From Stagonosporopsis chrysanthemi (Eukaryota; Ascomycota; Dothideomycetes; Pleosporales; Didymellaceae), in the NCBI GenBank assembly GCA_022560025.1, contig JAFISE010000072.1, forward strand, positions 62,001-126,000: a stretch of DNA of 64,000 nucleotides. Reading direction: 5' to 3'. Under the pieces are notes generated by a model. The model made no database searches. It was not told the origin of the DNA and saw nothing but the letters and a program-made list of their open reading frames with translations. A program made the translations under genes and the position numbers. The number at the start of each line of letters is the position of its first letter. Position 1 is the first letter of the stretch. Below are positions 56,029-64,000 of this stretch, piece after piece.

Positions 56029-57146
56029 ATGGGCTTTGGCGATTTCTCTACCCTATGCGCAAAGGCGTCGATACCGCTGTGCGCCCTCGTTGGCCACCAA
56101 GAAATCAATGGCGGCGCCGGCATCCAGACAAAGTGCTATGCGCGAACGATTGAGATAGCGAACACGCTCATCTTCCAAGCAGCGAATGACTTCATGCACA
56201 TATTGGCCCTGGTTATGACCGTCATCATGATTTTTCATGTCCGCTCCAAGTTCACTGCTGTTGGTATGCTGCGCCCCACTGCTTGCGCCCAAGAGACAGT
56301 CGAGTACTGACATGCACAGGCCGCAAAGAGATCACGTCGTTCTTCTACATCTACTTCCTCCTGACCATCGTATCGCTCATTCTTGATGCAGGCGTCGCGG
56401 CCCCTGGTTCTGCCGCATACCCATACTTCGCTGCCGCCCAGAACGGGCTCGTGTCTGCTCTCTGCACAAGTTTGCTAATAAACGGCTTTGTTGGTTTCCA
56501 GCTCTACGAGGACGGCACAACCCTATCTGTATGGCTGCTGCGACTAACCTCCCTGGGCATGTTCATCATCGGCGGCGCCATCTCTCTACTCACCTTCAAA
56601 AACTGGGCTGGTCTGGAAGCAAAGAACCCGATCGGCATATTTGTCATCACTTACCTCGTCAACGCCATCTTTCTCTTCATCTATCTCGTCAGTCAAATCA
56701 TTCTCGTCGTCGGCACCCTCGAGGACCGTTGGCCGCTAGGCGACATAGTGTTTGGCGTTTTCTTTTTTGTTATCGGACAAGTCATTCTATATGCCTTTGG
56801 TGACACCATCTGTGACGGCATTCAGCATTATCTCGATGGTTTGTTCTTTGCAACCATCTGCAATTTGCTTGCAGTCATGATGGTATACAAGGTTCGTTGT
56901 CCCCAGTCGTCTCCACACCTCCAATCGTTCGCATCCCGCTAACCAATCTAAAAATAGTACTGGGACTCCATCACTCGCGAAGACCTTGAATTCTCCGTCG
57001 GCGTCAAACAGCATAACTGGGAGGTCAAAGAACTTCTTCCGGAGGAGGACAAGCGTGGCACTGTCTACCAAGAGTCCGAGTATGCTTCTTCCATCTACCA
57101 GCAACCGTACCCCCGACACTCACAATACTCCAATCTGGGCCACTAA
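56029..57146 (+). CDS. CHS7: Chitin synthase export chaperone Chs7
   Basis: Chs7 is a polytopic ER membrane chaperone needed for Chs3-type chitin synthases to leave the ER. Three exons (56029-56263, 56320-56891, 56958-57146) with introns of 56 and 66 bp encode 331 residues, the normal family length. The N-terminus MGFGDFSTLCAKASIPLC and the segments GGAGIQTKCYARTIEIANTL and NDFMHILALVMTVIMIFHVR are typical. About seven hydrophobic segments follow (for example SFFYIYFLLTIVSLILDAGV, NAIFLFIYLVSQIILVVGTL, VIGQVILYAF). The cytosolic tail reads YWDSITREDLEFSVGVKQHN. The first intron completes a Gly codon (V-G-RKEI); the second falls between codons. All frames close. Confidence 0.95.
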
Positions 57147-58324
57147 GGATCGTCTTCGGCCCCTTGTTCCTTTTCCATTATTCTTTTAACGAGCGAACAT
57201 CTTCGCACCATGTGGTGTTTGCGGCGCTTTCGACCCTTATGATAGACTTGTAATCCGTTGGTTTAGGCGTGATTGCGGACAGTGCCATTTGGCCTTGTGT
57301 TAAAGCACATTATTGTCACGCACATGTTGCTTGCCTATGATAATTTCTTCACGACCTCCATAGCTTATATAGTATACTAATTCCAATCAATTGCGGTCGC
57401 GCAGGTACTTGGACCGACCTGCCGCCTTCAAGAGCATTCTACTTATTCTGGTTACCAAGCAGGAAGGGCATCGAGGCGTCAGGTGTTGTTGCGAAAGTCA
57501 TCGCGAGGGATTGATACAAGGTGTGCCGCATGACGGGGACCTGTGTCCTACCAAGGAAGAGCTTGATTGCCTCGTCTTCCACTGGCTGTGACACATATCC
57601 CAATTCACCGACCCGCTCCACAAGCCATGGCTGCAAGAAAGACCACGGATATCAAAGATAAATGTATATGTGTCTCGTGCCGAGTGTTGTTTCCACGTCT
57701 CGAGCCGAGCTTGAGCAGTGCTGCTGGATCGGACCCGGCGCCGGAGCGAGACATGAGCTCCAGCCGGGATTTCCGTATCGGGTAATGCCGGCGCAAGCAC
57801 AGTGACGCGCCCGCGACGTCAGTTCGACTTTTCCGTATGTAGTATCTCCACGATACAGCAAAGAATGCTGGCTACGGCATTTCTCCAAAAGTAAACAGGG
57901 TCCATTGAACAATATGTTCTAGGTAACTTCTGGTCTGTGGCTGATGGCTCGCCAAAAGCTCAATGAGGGGTGCAAGCGGGGTTTAGGACCTGGGTGAACC
58001 GAGCGGGGGAGGATATATAGACACGGCCGTCCGGCCGAGACCCTGAGATCGAGTATGCCTGTTGATTTTCCATACCCAGGCGGTGCTCTGCTCAAAATTG
58101 CTCAGCCTCGAAGAATTATTTGCCTGTAGGTTTTCGTAGCACCATGTCCTTCAACGTGTGTGCTGAAGAGCATGGATCAATTCACCATTTGCTTTGCATC
58201 TTGCTAACAACTCCTAGAAGACGGGCAACGCTTTCATAGCACACGATCGGAACACAAGAGTTTCGAAACAAAGCGCGCGACGAATACCAGTAGTTCGAAC
58301 CTGGACCTCACACCTACCGTCAAC
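57147..58324. other. Intergenic stretch CHS7 to dihydroxyacetone kinase
   Basis: The CHS7 3' region is followed by about 1 kb without a supported gene. Short frames of 60-100 codons on both strands (57.39-57.91 kb) show no family features. The last 350 bp look like the kinase promoter: two GCGGGG matches to the CreA consensus SYGGRG (57976-57981 and 58003-58008), and a TATA-like GATATATAG at 58012-58020, about 300 bp before the ATG. These sites are candidates only. Confidence 0.55.
58012..58020 (+). promoter_or_regulatory. Candidate TATA box of the DAK gene
   Basis: GATATATAG in an otherwise GC-rich stretch (flanks GGGGGAG and ACACGGCC), 305 bp upstream of the ATG. Two GCGGGG motifs lie within 40 bp upstream. 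A TATA element with carbon-repression sites would suit a regulated glycerol/dihydroxyacetone gene; this is inference. Confidence 0.4.
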
Positions 58325-60212
58325 ATGTCTCGAAAACACTTCTTCCCCAACCCGGAAGGCGTAGTAGTCCACATGCTGAATTCCCTTGTCAGACGGAATA
58401 CTTTCATGGGCCTCGACGTAGCGAACCGCGTTGTCTATAATACCGCCCACCCTCCAAACCAGGTCACTATCATCTCCGGAGGCGGCTCAGGCCACGAACC
58501 AGCATGGTCTGGCTTTGTCGGTGATGGCATGCTGTCTGCTGCTGTCTGCGGAGATATTTTTGCATCGCCAAGCACAAAGCAGATCATGGCAGGTATCAGA
58601 AATGTGCCTTCCAACGAAGGGGTTATACTTTGTATTACGAACTACACTGGCGACATGCTGCACTTTGGTCTGGCGAGAGAGAAGGGTCAGGCATTAGGAT
58701 ATAAGGTGGATGTCATCTGCATGGCCGAAGATGCTGCGTTGGGGAGAGAAAAGAGCGGAAAGGTTGGGAGAAGAGGGCTGGCGGGTAACCTGCTCGGTAA
58801 GCAATGGACAACCATCCCTATCTCATCGTTATCTTGCTGATCTGAACAGTGATCAAGCTCTCGGGAGCAGCAAGCCAGAAAGGATGGGCATTTCAGCGAG
58901 TACGCAAGATTGGAGAACTGGGTAACTCACAGCTGGTGACCATCGGCGCCAGTCTAGATCACTGCCACGTGCCTGGTCGGGAAGCTTTTGAATCTGTACC
59001 ACAAGATTCCTACGTTGTGGGAATGGGGATTCATAACGAGCCTGTAAGAGATTGTCACTCAACTTACCACGTTTCGTTAGCTGACTGAGACAGGGCCTCC
59101 GAACCGTGTCTCCGATGCCAGCACCTGAAGACATCATCAAAGAGATGCTGACATATCTCCTTGATCCCAAAGACTCAGATCGCGCATTTGTACCCTTTTC
59201 ACCATCCGACTCGATCGTCATGCTTGTCAATAATTTTGGAGGCCTGTCAAATCTGGAGTTCGATGCCATGGTCAACATTGCTCTGCAAGTGCTCGATTCC
59301 GATTACAACCTCAAACCCATGCGCATCTACGCAGGTGTGCTTGAAACATCGCTCAACGGTCAGGGATTCTCCATCACTTTGGGTAACATGTCTGGTATGG
59401 CGAAGGGCATGGATCTGACTGATGAAGAAGTCATTGAACTTCTCGATGCTCCCACTAATGCTCCAGCATGGCCAAAGAATGGGTACCGATCTACCAACTA
59501 CAACAAGGAGACGGAAGAGCTCCGGAACAAGGCCAATGCTGCACACGAGAGCCAGAGTGGGCGAAACAAAGGCCCCGCAACGCCATCCTCCCTCATTCCG
59601 GCTTTGAGAAGAGCTTGTAATGACGCGCTCGCCGCCGAGCCCAAAATCACGCAGTACGATCTGCAGATGGGTGATGGTGATTGCGGTGAGGCCGTGGCTG
59701 GGGTGTGTAAGAATATACTGGCGAACCTTGACTCGGTTGAGTCAGACCCGCCCTCTGTCCTGGCGTTGCTTGAGAGCATCGGCGAGAACGTTGAGGATGT
59801 TGGGGGCTCTCTCGGCGCTATCTTGTCGATTCTCGTCACCGCTTTCACCAACGCTCTTTCCGCTGCCACGACATCCTCCAATGCACCACTCACCATCGAT
59901 ACCGTGGCCGACGCAGCGTCACTCGCGCTCGAGAATCTGAAAAACTACACCTCTGCTAGGGAAGGAGATAGAACAGTCATGGATGTTCTCATCCCCTTCA
60001 TCAACACTTTGGCCGAAAATCGGGACCTGAGGACAAGTGTACAGGTAGCGCAGCAGAAAGCGCAGGAGACTGCGGAGATGAAAGCAAAGTTCGGACGTGC
60101 AACCTATGTTGGTGATGGAATGGGCGAAGACAGGAGTAAGATCCCAGATCCTGGTGCATTTGCTGCTGGTGTCTGGCTCAATGGGCTGGTCGAAGGGTTC
60201 AATGGTGCATAG
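58325..60212 (+). CDS. DAK1: Dihydroxyacetone (glycerone) kinase
   Basis: An ATP-dependent kinase that phosphorylates dihydroxyacetone to DHAP, detoxifying it and feeding glycerol into glycolysis; cytosolic. Three exons (58325-58796, 58850-59043, 59094-60212; introns 53 and 50 bp) give 594 residues, normal for the single-chain DhaK-DhaL type. The DhaK domain has GGGSGHEP (52-59) and GFVGDGMLSAAVCGDIFASP, and LDHCHVPGR contains candidate His residues (195 or 197) for covalent substrate binding. A linker near 360-385 leads to the DhaL domain, with MGDGDCG (414-420; Asp ligands for the Mg-nucleotide), VGGSLGAILSI and the C-terminal KFGRATYVGDGMGEDRSKIPDPGA. Splice junctions restore NLL-V-IKLSGAAS and HNEP-GLRTVSPMPAP. 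Confidence 0.94.
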
Positions 60213-60742
60213 AGTGCGTCTATTTCAGGAATGTAATCTGTGTGTCAAAGCTTGTGTAACTGAACGCCTCGCTGATAGCCATAGTCTGTCCTATGTACTT
60301 ATGAAAATCATTGTGACACGAGGCTCAATCATAGTGAACTGCCAGCACTGGATATATGCTCTCGCTCAAACAACATGTAGTTGAGGCTGCCGCTGTGATA
60401 AGAATAAACCCGCAGCTACCTCGAGTACCATAGATGCCAATCCATCCATACAGACCTGTCTCATGCTGCTGAGAGAATACTGTATGAGAAGCTTTAGACT
60501 TCCGATTCTGACAGTGGTGTTCCCAGCGACGTTGCGCAAGCTCATCAAAGATACAGCCACGTACAAGAAACCATTACTCTTTGTTATCCACAGGAGCTGG
60601 TTTGAATTAAACGGAATGCCTTTGAGCAGCGACGTATACATCATTCTTAGTCCTGATCGAGTTTGCAGTAGGCAATTTGATTATGACTTTGCAGAAAGCC
60701 AACTCGTGACGCAATCAGCGCGAATGGAATGTTAAGAATTGT
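60213..60742. other. Convergent 3' region, DAK / 2OG oxygenase
   Basis: A 530-bp gap between convergent stop codons. Frames of about 90 codons overlap on both strands without family features. Presumed 3' untranslated regions. Confidence 0.55.
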
Positions 60743-61894
60743 CTAAGTACTGTTCTGAGTACCCTCGCACTGCTCTTCAGATCTCATCGCTTTTTTCTTC
60801 TGTCTCTCTCGCTCCTCCATGCCGATGTTAATGTTGAAATGGGTACTCCGAATGTTCGCGTACAGCTCCCCTGCTGTCAGGCCATCCATTGACTTCGGTA
60901 AAGCACCGGTGATGTGTGTCTCCAGCTCATTTGGATCAATGACAACTGATCCAAAAGCGCGTAATACAAAGACGATGCTGTATCTGTACCTCTTCTTTCC
61001 GTCCTCCTGTCCCGCTGCATCACCATAGGACACTACTCTGTGTCCGCCCGCCGGGTATCTCCCATTACTCAAAGTCTCTAATTGTCTACCCACCAGCAGA
61101 GTCGCACCGATCGAACCAGACCTCAAAACTTCTCTCTCAACCTGGAACCACTTTGCGCCGTCCCAGACCTCCAGCCCAGGAACATCCCCAACAACAGCAC
61201 TCAGGAGACCTAGATCCGCGTGCGGCTCGGCTACCTCCTTTACCTCCCAACCCTCATACCTGAACAATCTCAACATTGATGCTGTCTTCTGTTGGTCGCT
61301 CGCCTGCATCGATCCGCAGGGGCCAACAAACCTCTTCAGCCCTCTTGTTGCATCGTAAGGCTCAGGAATATCCAAGGACTTCGCGATTCTGCCGAGACCA
61401 TCTTCGAGATGCTTACCCATAAGATCCCAGTATGTCTTTGCCGGCCCGCGCAGTATCTCAGGGCAGTATTCCAAAGTTCGCAGAGTAATGAACTCTTTCT
61501 CGCCAGGAATGCTCGACCAGCCTTCCTCAGAGCCGAGCTTGTGCTTCCATCGTGACTTCACTTCTGCAGGCTGCGCGAAAAAAGCTTGAGAAGCAGAAAA
61601 TAGGGCTTCGTAAGCTCTTTGCAAGGGATGTGGTCCCGGCGCTGACAGTGTGGGGGAGAGGTCTTGCTCAGGGAACGTGATAGTTGTCCAGCCAAGATTC
61701 GATAGGGCTTGCTGGTGTTCGGGACGGACTAGGGGTAGGGGAGAGCTAAGAAGAGGTGGCCGTGTGTCGATAGTGCTGTTAAGCGCTTCCTTGTAGTTTG
61801 ATCGACCGTTGCTCTTGTGCCCACGCAATCTTGAGATGAATCTTGTAATCGATAGGGAGCGCCAATCTGGCTTTGTGGAGGTCGCAGTTGCCAT
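60743..61894 (-). CDS. 2-oxoglutarate/Fe(II)-dependent dioxygenase (isopenicillin N synthase-like)
   Basis: A single exon of 383 residues. The double-stranded beta-helix core has EPHADLGLL with the iron ligands His225 and Asp227, the distal ligand His285 in YPAGGHRVV, and an R-x-S pair (Arg304, Ser306 in RYRYSIVF) for 2-oxoglutarate. LRLFRYEGWEVKE is the usual strand before the HxD motif. The N-terminal half corresponds to the DIOX_N region (LGWTTITF, LFSASQAFFAQPAEVKSRWK). Substrate unknown; neighbours give no secondary-metabolite cluster context. The start is the ATG at 61894 (MATATSTKPDW). An ATG 28 bp upstream is out of frame and overlaps the start (see the 61781-61922 entry). The protein ends with a charged tail, EERERQKKK. 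Confidence 0.85.
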   Translation of the reverse strand: MATATSTKPDWRSLSITRFISRLRGHKSNGRSNYKEALNSTIDTRPPLLSSPLPLVRPEHQQALSNLGWTTITFPEQDLSPTLSAPGPHPLQRAYEALFSASQAFFAQPAEVKSRWKHKLGSEEGWSSIPGEKEFITLRTLEYCPEILRGPAKTYWDLMGKHLEDGLGRIAKSLDIPEPYDATRGLKRFVGPCGSMQASDQQKTASMLRLFRYEGWEVKEVAEPHADLGLLSAVVGDVPGLEVWDGAKWFQVEREVLRSGSIGATLLVGRQLETLSNGRYPAGGHRVVSYGDAAGQEDGKKRYRYSIVFVLRAFGSVVIDPNELETHITGALPKSMDGLTAGELYANIRSTHFNINIGMEERERQKKKAMRSEEQCEGTQNST

Positions 61895-61922
61895 TGCAGA
61901 AGTCGAAGTCGATATCACACAT
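61781..61922 (-). promoter_or_regulatory. Overlapping upstream ORF on the 2OG oxygenase leader
   Basis: An ATG at 61922 (context AATCATGT, A at -3) opens a 47-codon frame, starting MCDIDFDFCNGN, that runs past the oxygenase ATG in another frame and stops inside its coding region. If the transcript starts upstream of it, scanning ribosomes would meet this ATG first, which could lower oxygenase translation. Whether the mRNA includes it is not known. Confidence 0.4.
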
Positions 61923-62123
61923 GATTCTAGATATTGAGCTATTGATGATTAAAGTAGGGGTTCTGGCGGACGTGGATCGAGGCCGATGACGTCAGCAAGC
62001 TGCGCCACAGGGCAGAGCTACTATCTGGTGGTAGCGTTTCGCCGGTGAGCATATCGGGTGTTCATCAGAAGCCTTGAGCAAGGGCTGTGGTGAAGCTATT
62101 GGCGGAGTCTTTTTTGCTAATCT

Positions 62124-63419
62124 CTATGACAGTTGAGCGTTTTGGGTCTTGCTCTTAGCCCACAACGTTCTCTCCCTGTCCTCAAACCATCGGTGCAGCA
62201 CTGGTTTGACCTTGACTATATGTCCGCCTTCCCCCACACTGACTCCAAACTCCATCCCCTCTTTGTAGGTCCCGCCCTCGGCACTGATCCTCATGGGGGT
62301 CATCATCTCCAAACGGCACATCGCAAGGCCCAATTCGCCGATACTCGCGACCAGCTTGCCGGCTGCGCGACCCTTTTTGATAGCACCTGTCCCATTAAGC
62401 TCTTTGATGTCTATCCCCGAATCGGGGTGTAACGATGAAGACGAAGGACCACCAGTAAAGTCAAGCTGCACAGGTAGTATCCGCTTTCGGACAACGCCGG
62501 TATGCTTTGTACGAATAGTTAGCTCCTGCCCAACGTAACAGCCTTTTTTGAAATCAATGCCCTCGGCCAAATCAATGTTGACTTCCATAGGAAGCGCACT
62601 CTCTCTTGGGATCTCCCGCGGTCCCTCGGCAATTCCTTGTTCATATCGCTGCAAGTGATACTGCCATTCATCTTGCACGTTGGATCTCTCTCCGAAGAAA
62701 GTAGTGTTTGGCTGCGCAAGAATTCTCCAGAGAGTGGACGGATCACCACGTGGATCACAAATAGTTGCGGACACTGCCCGTTTGTCGATACTGTTGTATG
62801 CCTGACCCCACGCAGCCCACACGCCTAGCTCGTCTTCTGGCACCAGCTCGATGGCGACGTTGCTTCTGAGTTTGTGTCGCTTCAAGTGCTTTTTCAGCGC
62901 CTCGACTTCTGACGCATCCACTTCAATGTAGCAGCGCCAATATTCCTCCTCTGCCAGCAGCTCAGGATATACCCAAACGAAGACGTCCCACAACACTCGA
63001 CCTCTGGAGTCGAGGAAGGCAGCGTAGAACGGTTGGTCCCGGTTGGCGTGAACGTTGTTCGTGATCAAGCCCTGCAGAAGCTTGACTGTGTCAGGACCAG
63101 AGAGAGAGATGAGGCGGCGATGCGGGAGAGGGGCAACGCCCGAATTCGTAGGTTGTAAGACGGTTCTCGCTGTCGAATAAGCACGGGCACTCGTTCTTCG
63201 GACGGGAATGGTGCGCACTCCTCTCTCACGTCTCGATGTCGTAGATGCTGATCGTGATGGCTGTCGTGCTTGCTGCGGCTCCCAGCCAGCAAATGTCGCA
63301 GTAGTAATCGCGCGGTTGGTGATAGAGCGCACACCATGCCGTGGCCCAATGATGCTCTGACAAGAGTTACATAGATATGCAGTAGATCGGGCGAATACTC
63401 TGCTCGACGGTGCCGCCAT
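62124..63419 (-). CDS. IBA57: Mitochondrial Fe-S assembly factor Iba57 (GcvT-like)
   Basis: Iba57 works with Isa1/Isa2 in mitochondria to mature [4Fe-4S] proteins such as aconitase and lipoate synthase. A single exon of 431 residues. The N-terminal 100 residues are Arg/Ser/Ala-rich and nearly free of acidic residues (RSTAYLCNSCQ, RSASTTSRRERGVRTIPVRR), as in a mitochondrial presequence. The tetrahydrofolate-binding GcvT-like domain begins at PLPHRRLISLSGPDTVKLLQG and includes AAFLDSRGRVLWDVFVW. The signature KGCYVGQELTIR lies at 292-303. The start is the ATG at 63419 in CACCATGGCG-like context (reverse strand); upstream in-frame sequence has no ATG. Confidence 0.92.
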   Translation of the reverse strand: MAAPSSRVFARSTAYLCNSCQSIIGPRHGVRSITNRAITTATFAGWEPQQARQPSRSASTTSRRERGVRTIPVRRTSARAYSTARTVLQPTNSGVAPLPHRRLISLSGPDTVKLLQGLITNNVHANRDQPFYAAFLDSRGRVLWDVFVWVYPELLAEEEYWRCYIEVDASEVEALKKHLKRHKLRSNVAIELVPEDELGVWAAWGQAYNSIDKRAVSATICDPRGDPSTLWRILAQPNTTFFGERSNVQDEWQYHLQRYEQGIAEGPREIPRESALPMEVNIDLAEGIDFKKGCYVGQELTIRTKHTGVVRKRILPVQLDFTGGPSSSSLHPDSGIDIKELNGTGAIKKGRAAGKLVASIGELGLAMCRLEMMTPMRISAEGGTYKEGMEFGVSVGEGGHIVKVKPVLHRWFEDRERTLWAKSKTQNAQLS

Positions 63420-63723
63420 GTTGACTGTGGATGCGATCAGTCGGCCAATTCGGTGCTCTGACAACGATTGAGCAGTGGCGTCAAGGTTTACAATCGATAA
63501 GACAGTTGCCTCGGACCAACTGCTCCATCACGGCAAAAGTAGCTTGAACGCCCACGTATTGGAATCTTTCCATCTCACACAATGTATTGAGAACTTATTT
63601 CAAAACATAGGTATTCGCTAAATTTGCATAGTCATGATCGGTGTATAGCCTCATAATGGGCAGCTTGCCCAACGCCATCCTCCGATTCATACACGTCCAC
63701 GTCCCTAGTCCAAAAGTTCCCTA
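63420..63723. other. Spacer between IBA57 and next minus-strand gene
   Basis: Holds the IBA57 promoter and the 3' end of the upstream gene. I see nothing else in it. Confidence 0.5.
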
Positions 63724-64000
63724 CTAATCATTCTTTCGACTCTGACTCGCATGGCTTGTTAACCGTGCATTCTCGTCATCACTCCCTTTCGGACTTGCTG
63801 GCTCTAGGTCATCCTCATCATCACTCCACTTATCGTCTTCACCAACAGCAAAGATAGTGTCACCATCCAGAGATTCCCTAGGCGGGTGAATTGGCTTCTG
63901 TGGTTGAGGAGCAGGCAATGGCGAAGCATCACGTGCCGAGTCGCGTTGTGGTCGCACGGGATCGTAGGACGGCGGGTGGTCCGAAGGTCCATCTTCTTCG
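63724..64000 (-). CDS. C-terminal end of an unrecognised protein with PPxY motif (partial)
   Basis: A minus-strand frame open from the window edge to the stop at 63724 encodes the last 91 or so residues. It is Pro-rich at first (DHPPSYDPVRPQ, LPAPQPQKPIHPPRES) and then acidic (DDKWSDDEDDLEPASPKGSDDE). PPSY is a PPxY motif, which in fungi often recruits Rsp5-type ubiquitin ligases through WW domains. The family cannot be told from this disordered tail. Codon use and the lack of stops look genuine, but the gene body lies outside the window. Confidence 0.6.
   Translation of the reverse strand, partial: EEDGPSDHPPSYDPVRPQRDSARDASPLPAPQPQKPIHPPRESLDGDTIFAVGEDDKWSDDEDDLEPASPKGSDDENARLTSHASQSRKND

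Noticed and set aside
58285..58325. GTTCGAACCT resembling a tRNA B box
   Set aside because: No A box or cloverleaf arms nearby on either strand; it lies in the short leader of the dihydroxyacetone kinase gene.

Overview
The window looks like nuclear DNA of a filamentous ascomycete (Pezizomycotina). Genes are compact, introns are 47-88 bp with GT..AG ends, and there is a lineage-typical set of genes: CHS7, a Zn2Cys6 regulator and a HET-domain protein. A 32-kb AT-rich block of mutated transposons carries the marks of repeat-induced point mutation (RIP). The style resembles Dothideomycetes/Pleosporales, but that placement is inference.

Left gene-rich part (1-19.7 kb): MRT4 (60S assembly, partial, minus), MDM10 (ERMES/SAM, plus), a homeobox regulator (plus), LCB2 (serine palmitoyltransferase, plus), EFL1/RIA1 (60S maturation GTPase, minus), a two-PH-domain Opy1-like protein (plus, divergent from EFL1), and a Zn2Cys6 regulator (minus) whose zinc cluster is split over three exons.

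Central block (about 20.03-52.15 kb): no intact gene. It is a stack of decayed transposons. There are three minus-strand Ty3/Gypsy copies of one family: A at 20.7-29.4 kb, and B and C fused at 38.8-51.5 kb. A second Gypsy family lies on the plus strand from 29.97 kb. Pogo/Fot1-like DNA transposons are nested at 25.6-27.8, 34.0-35.8 and 45.9-47.8 kb. A solo LTR and small inverted-repeat elements complete the stack. Copies inside the window act as empty-site references for one another, and several insertions have visible target duplications (TTAGC, CCTTG, TA). The two outer edges of the block are the same half of a Fot1-like element in opposite orientation, broken at the same base.

Right gene-rich part (52.4-64 kb): a HET-domain protein starting about 230 bp from the block, CHS7 (chitin synthase export chaperone), dihydroxyacetone kinase, a 2-oxoglutarate/Fe(II) oxygenase (minus), IBA57 (mitochondrial Fe-S assembly, minus), and the C-terminal end of an unrecognised minus-strand gene with a PPxY motif. 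Neighbouring genes do not form a pathway. The main point of biological interest is the nested RIP-decayed block and the regulatory and recognition genes at its edges.

All structures come from reading the sequence by eye. No alignment or base-composition calculation was run.
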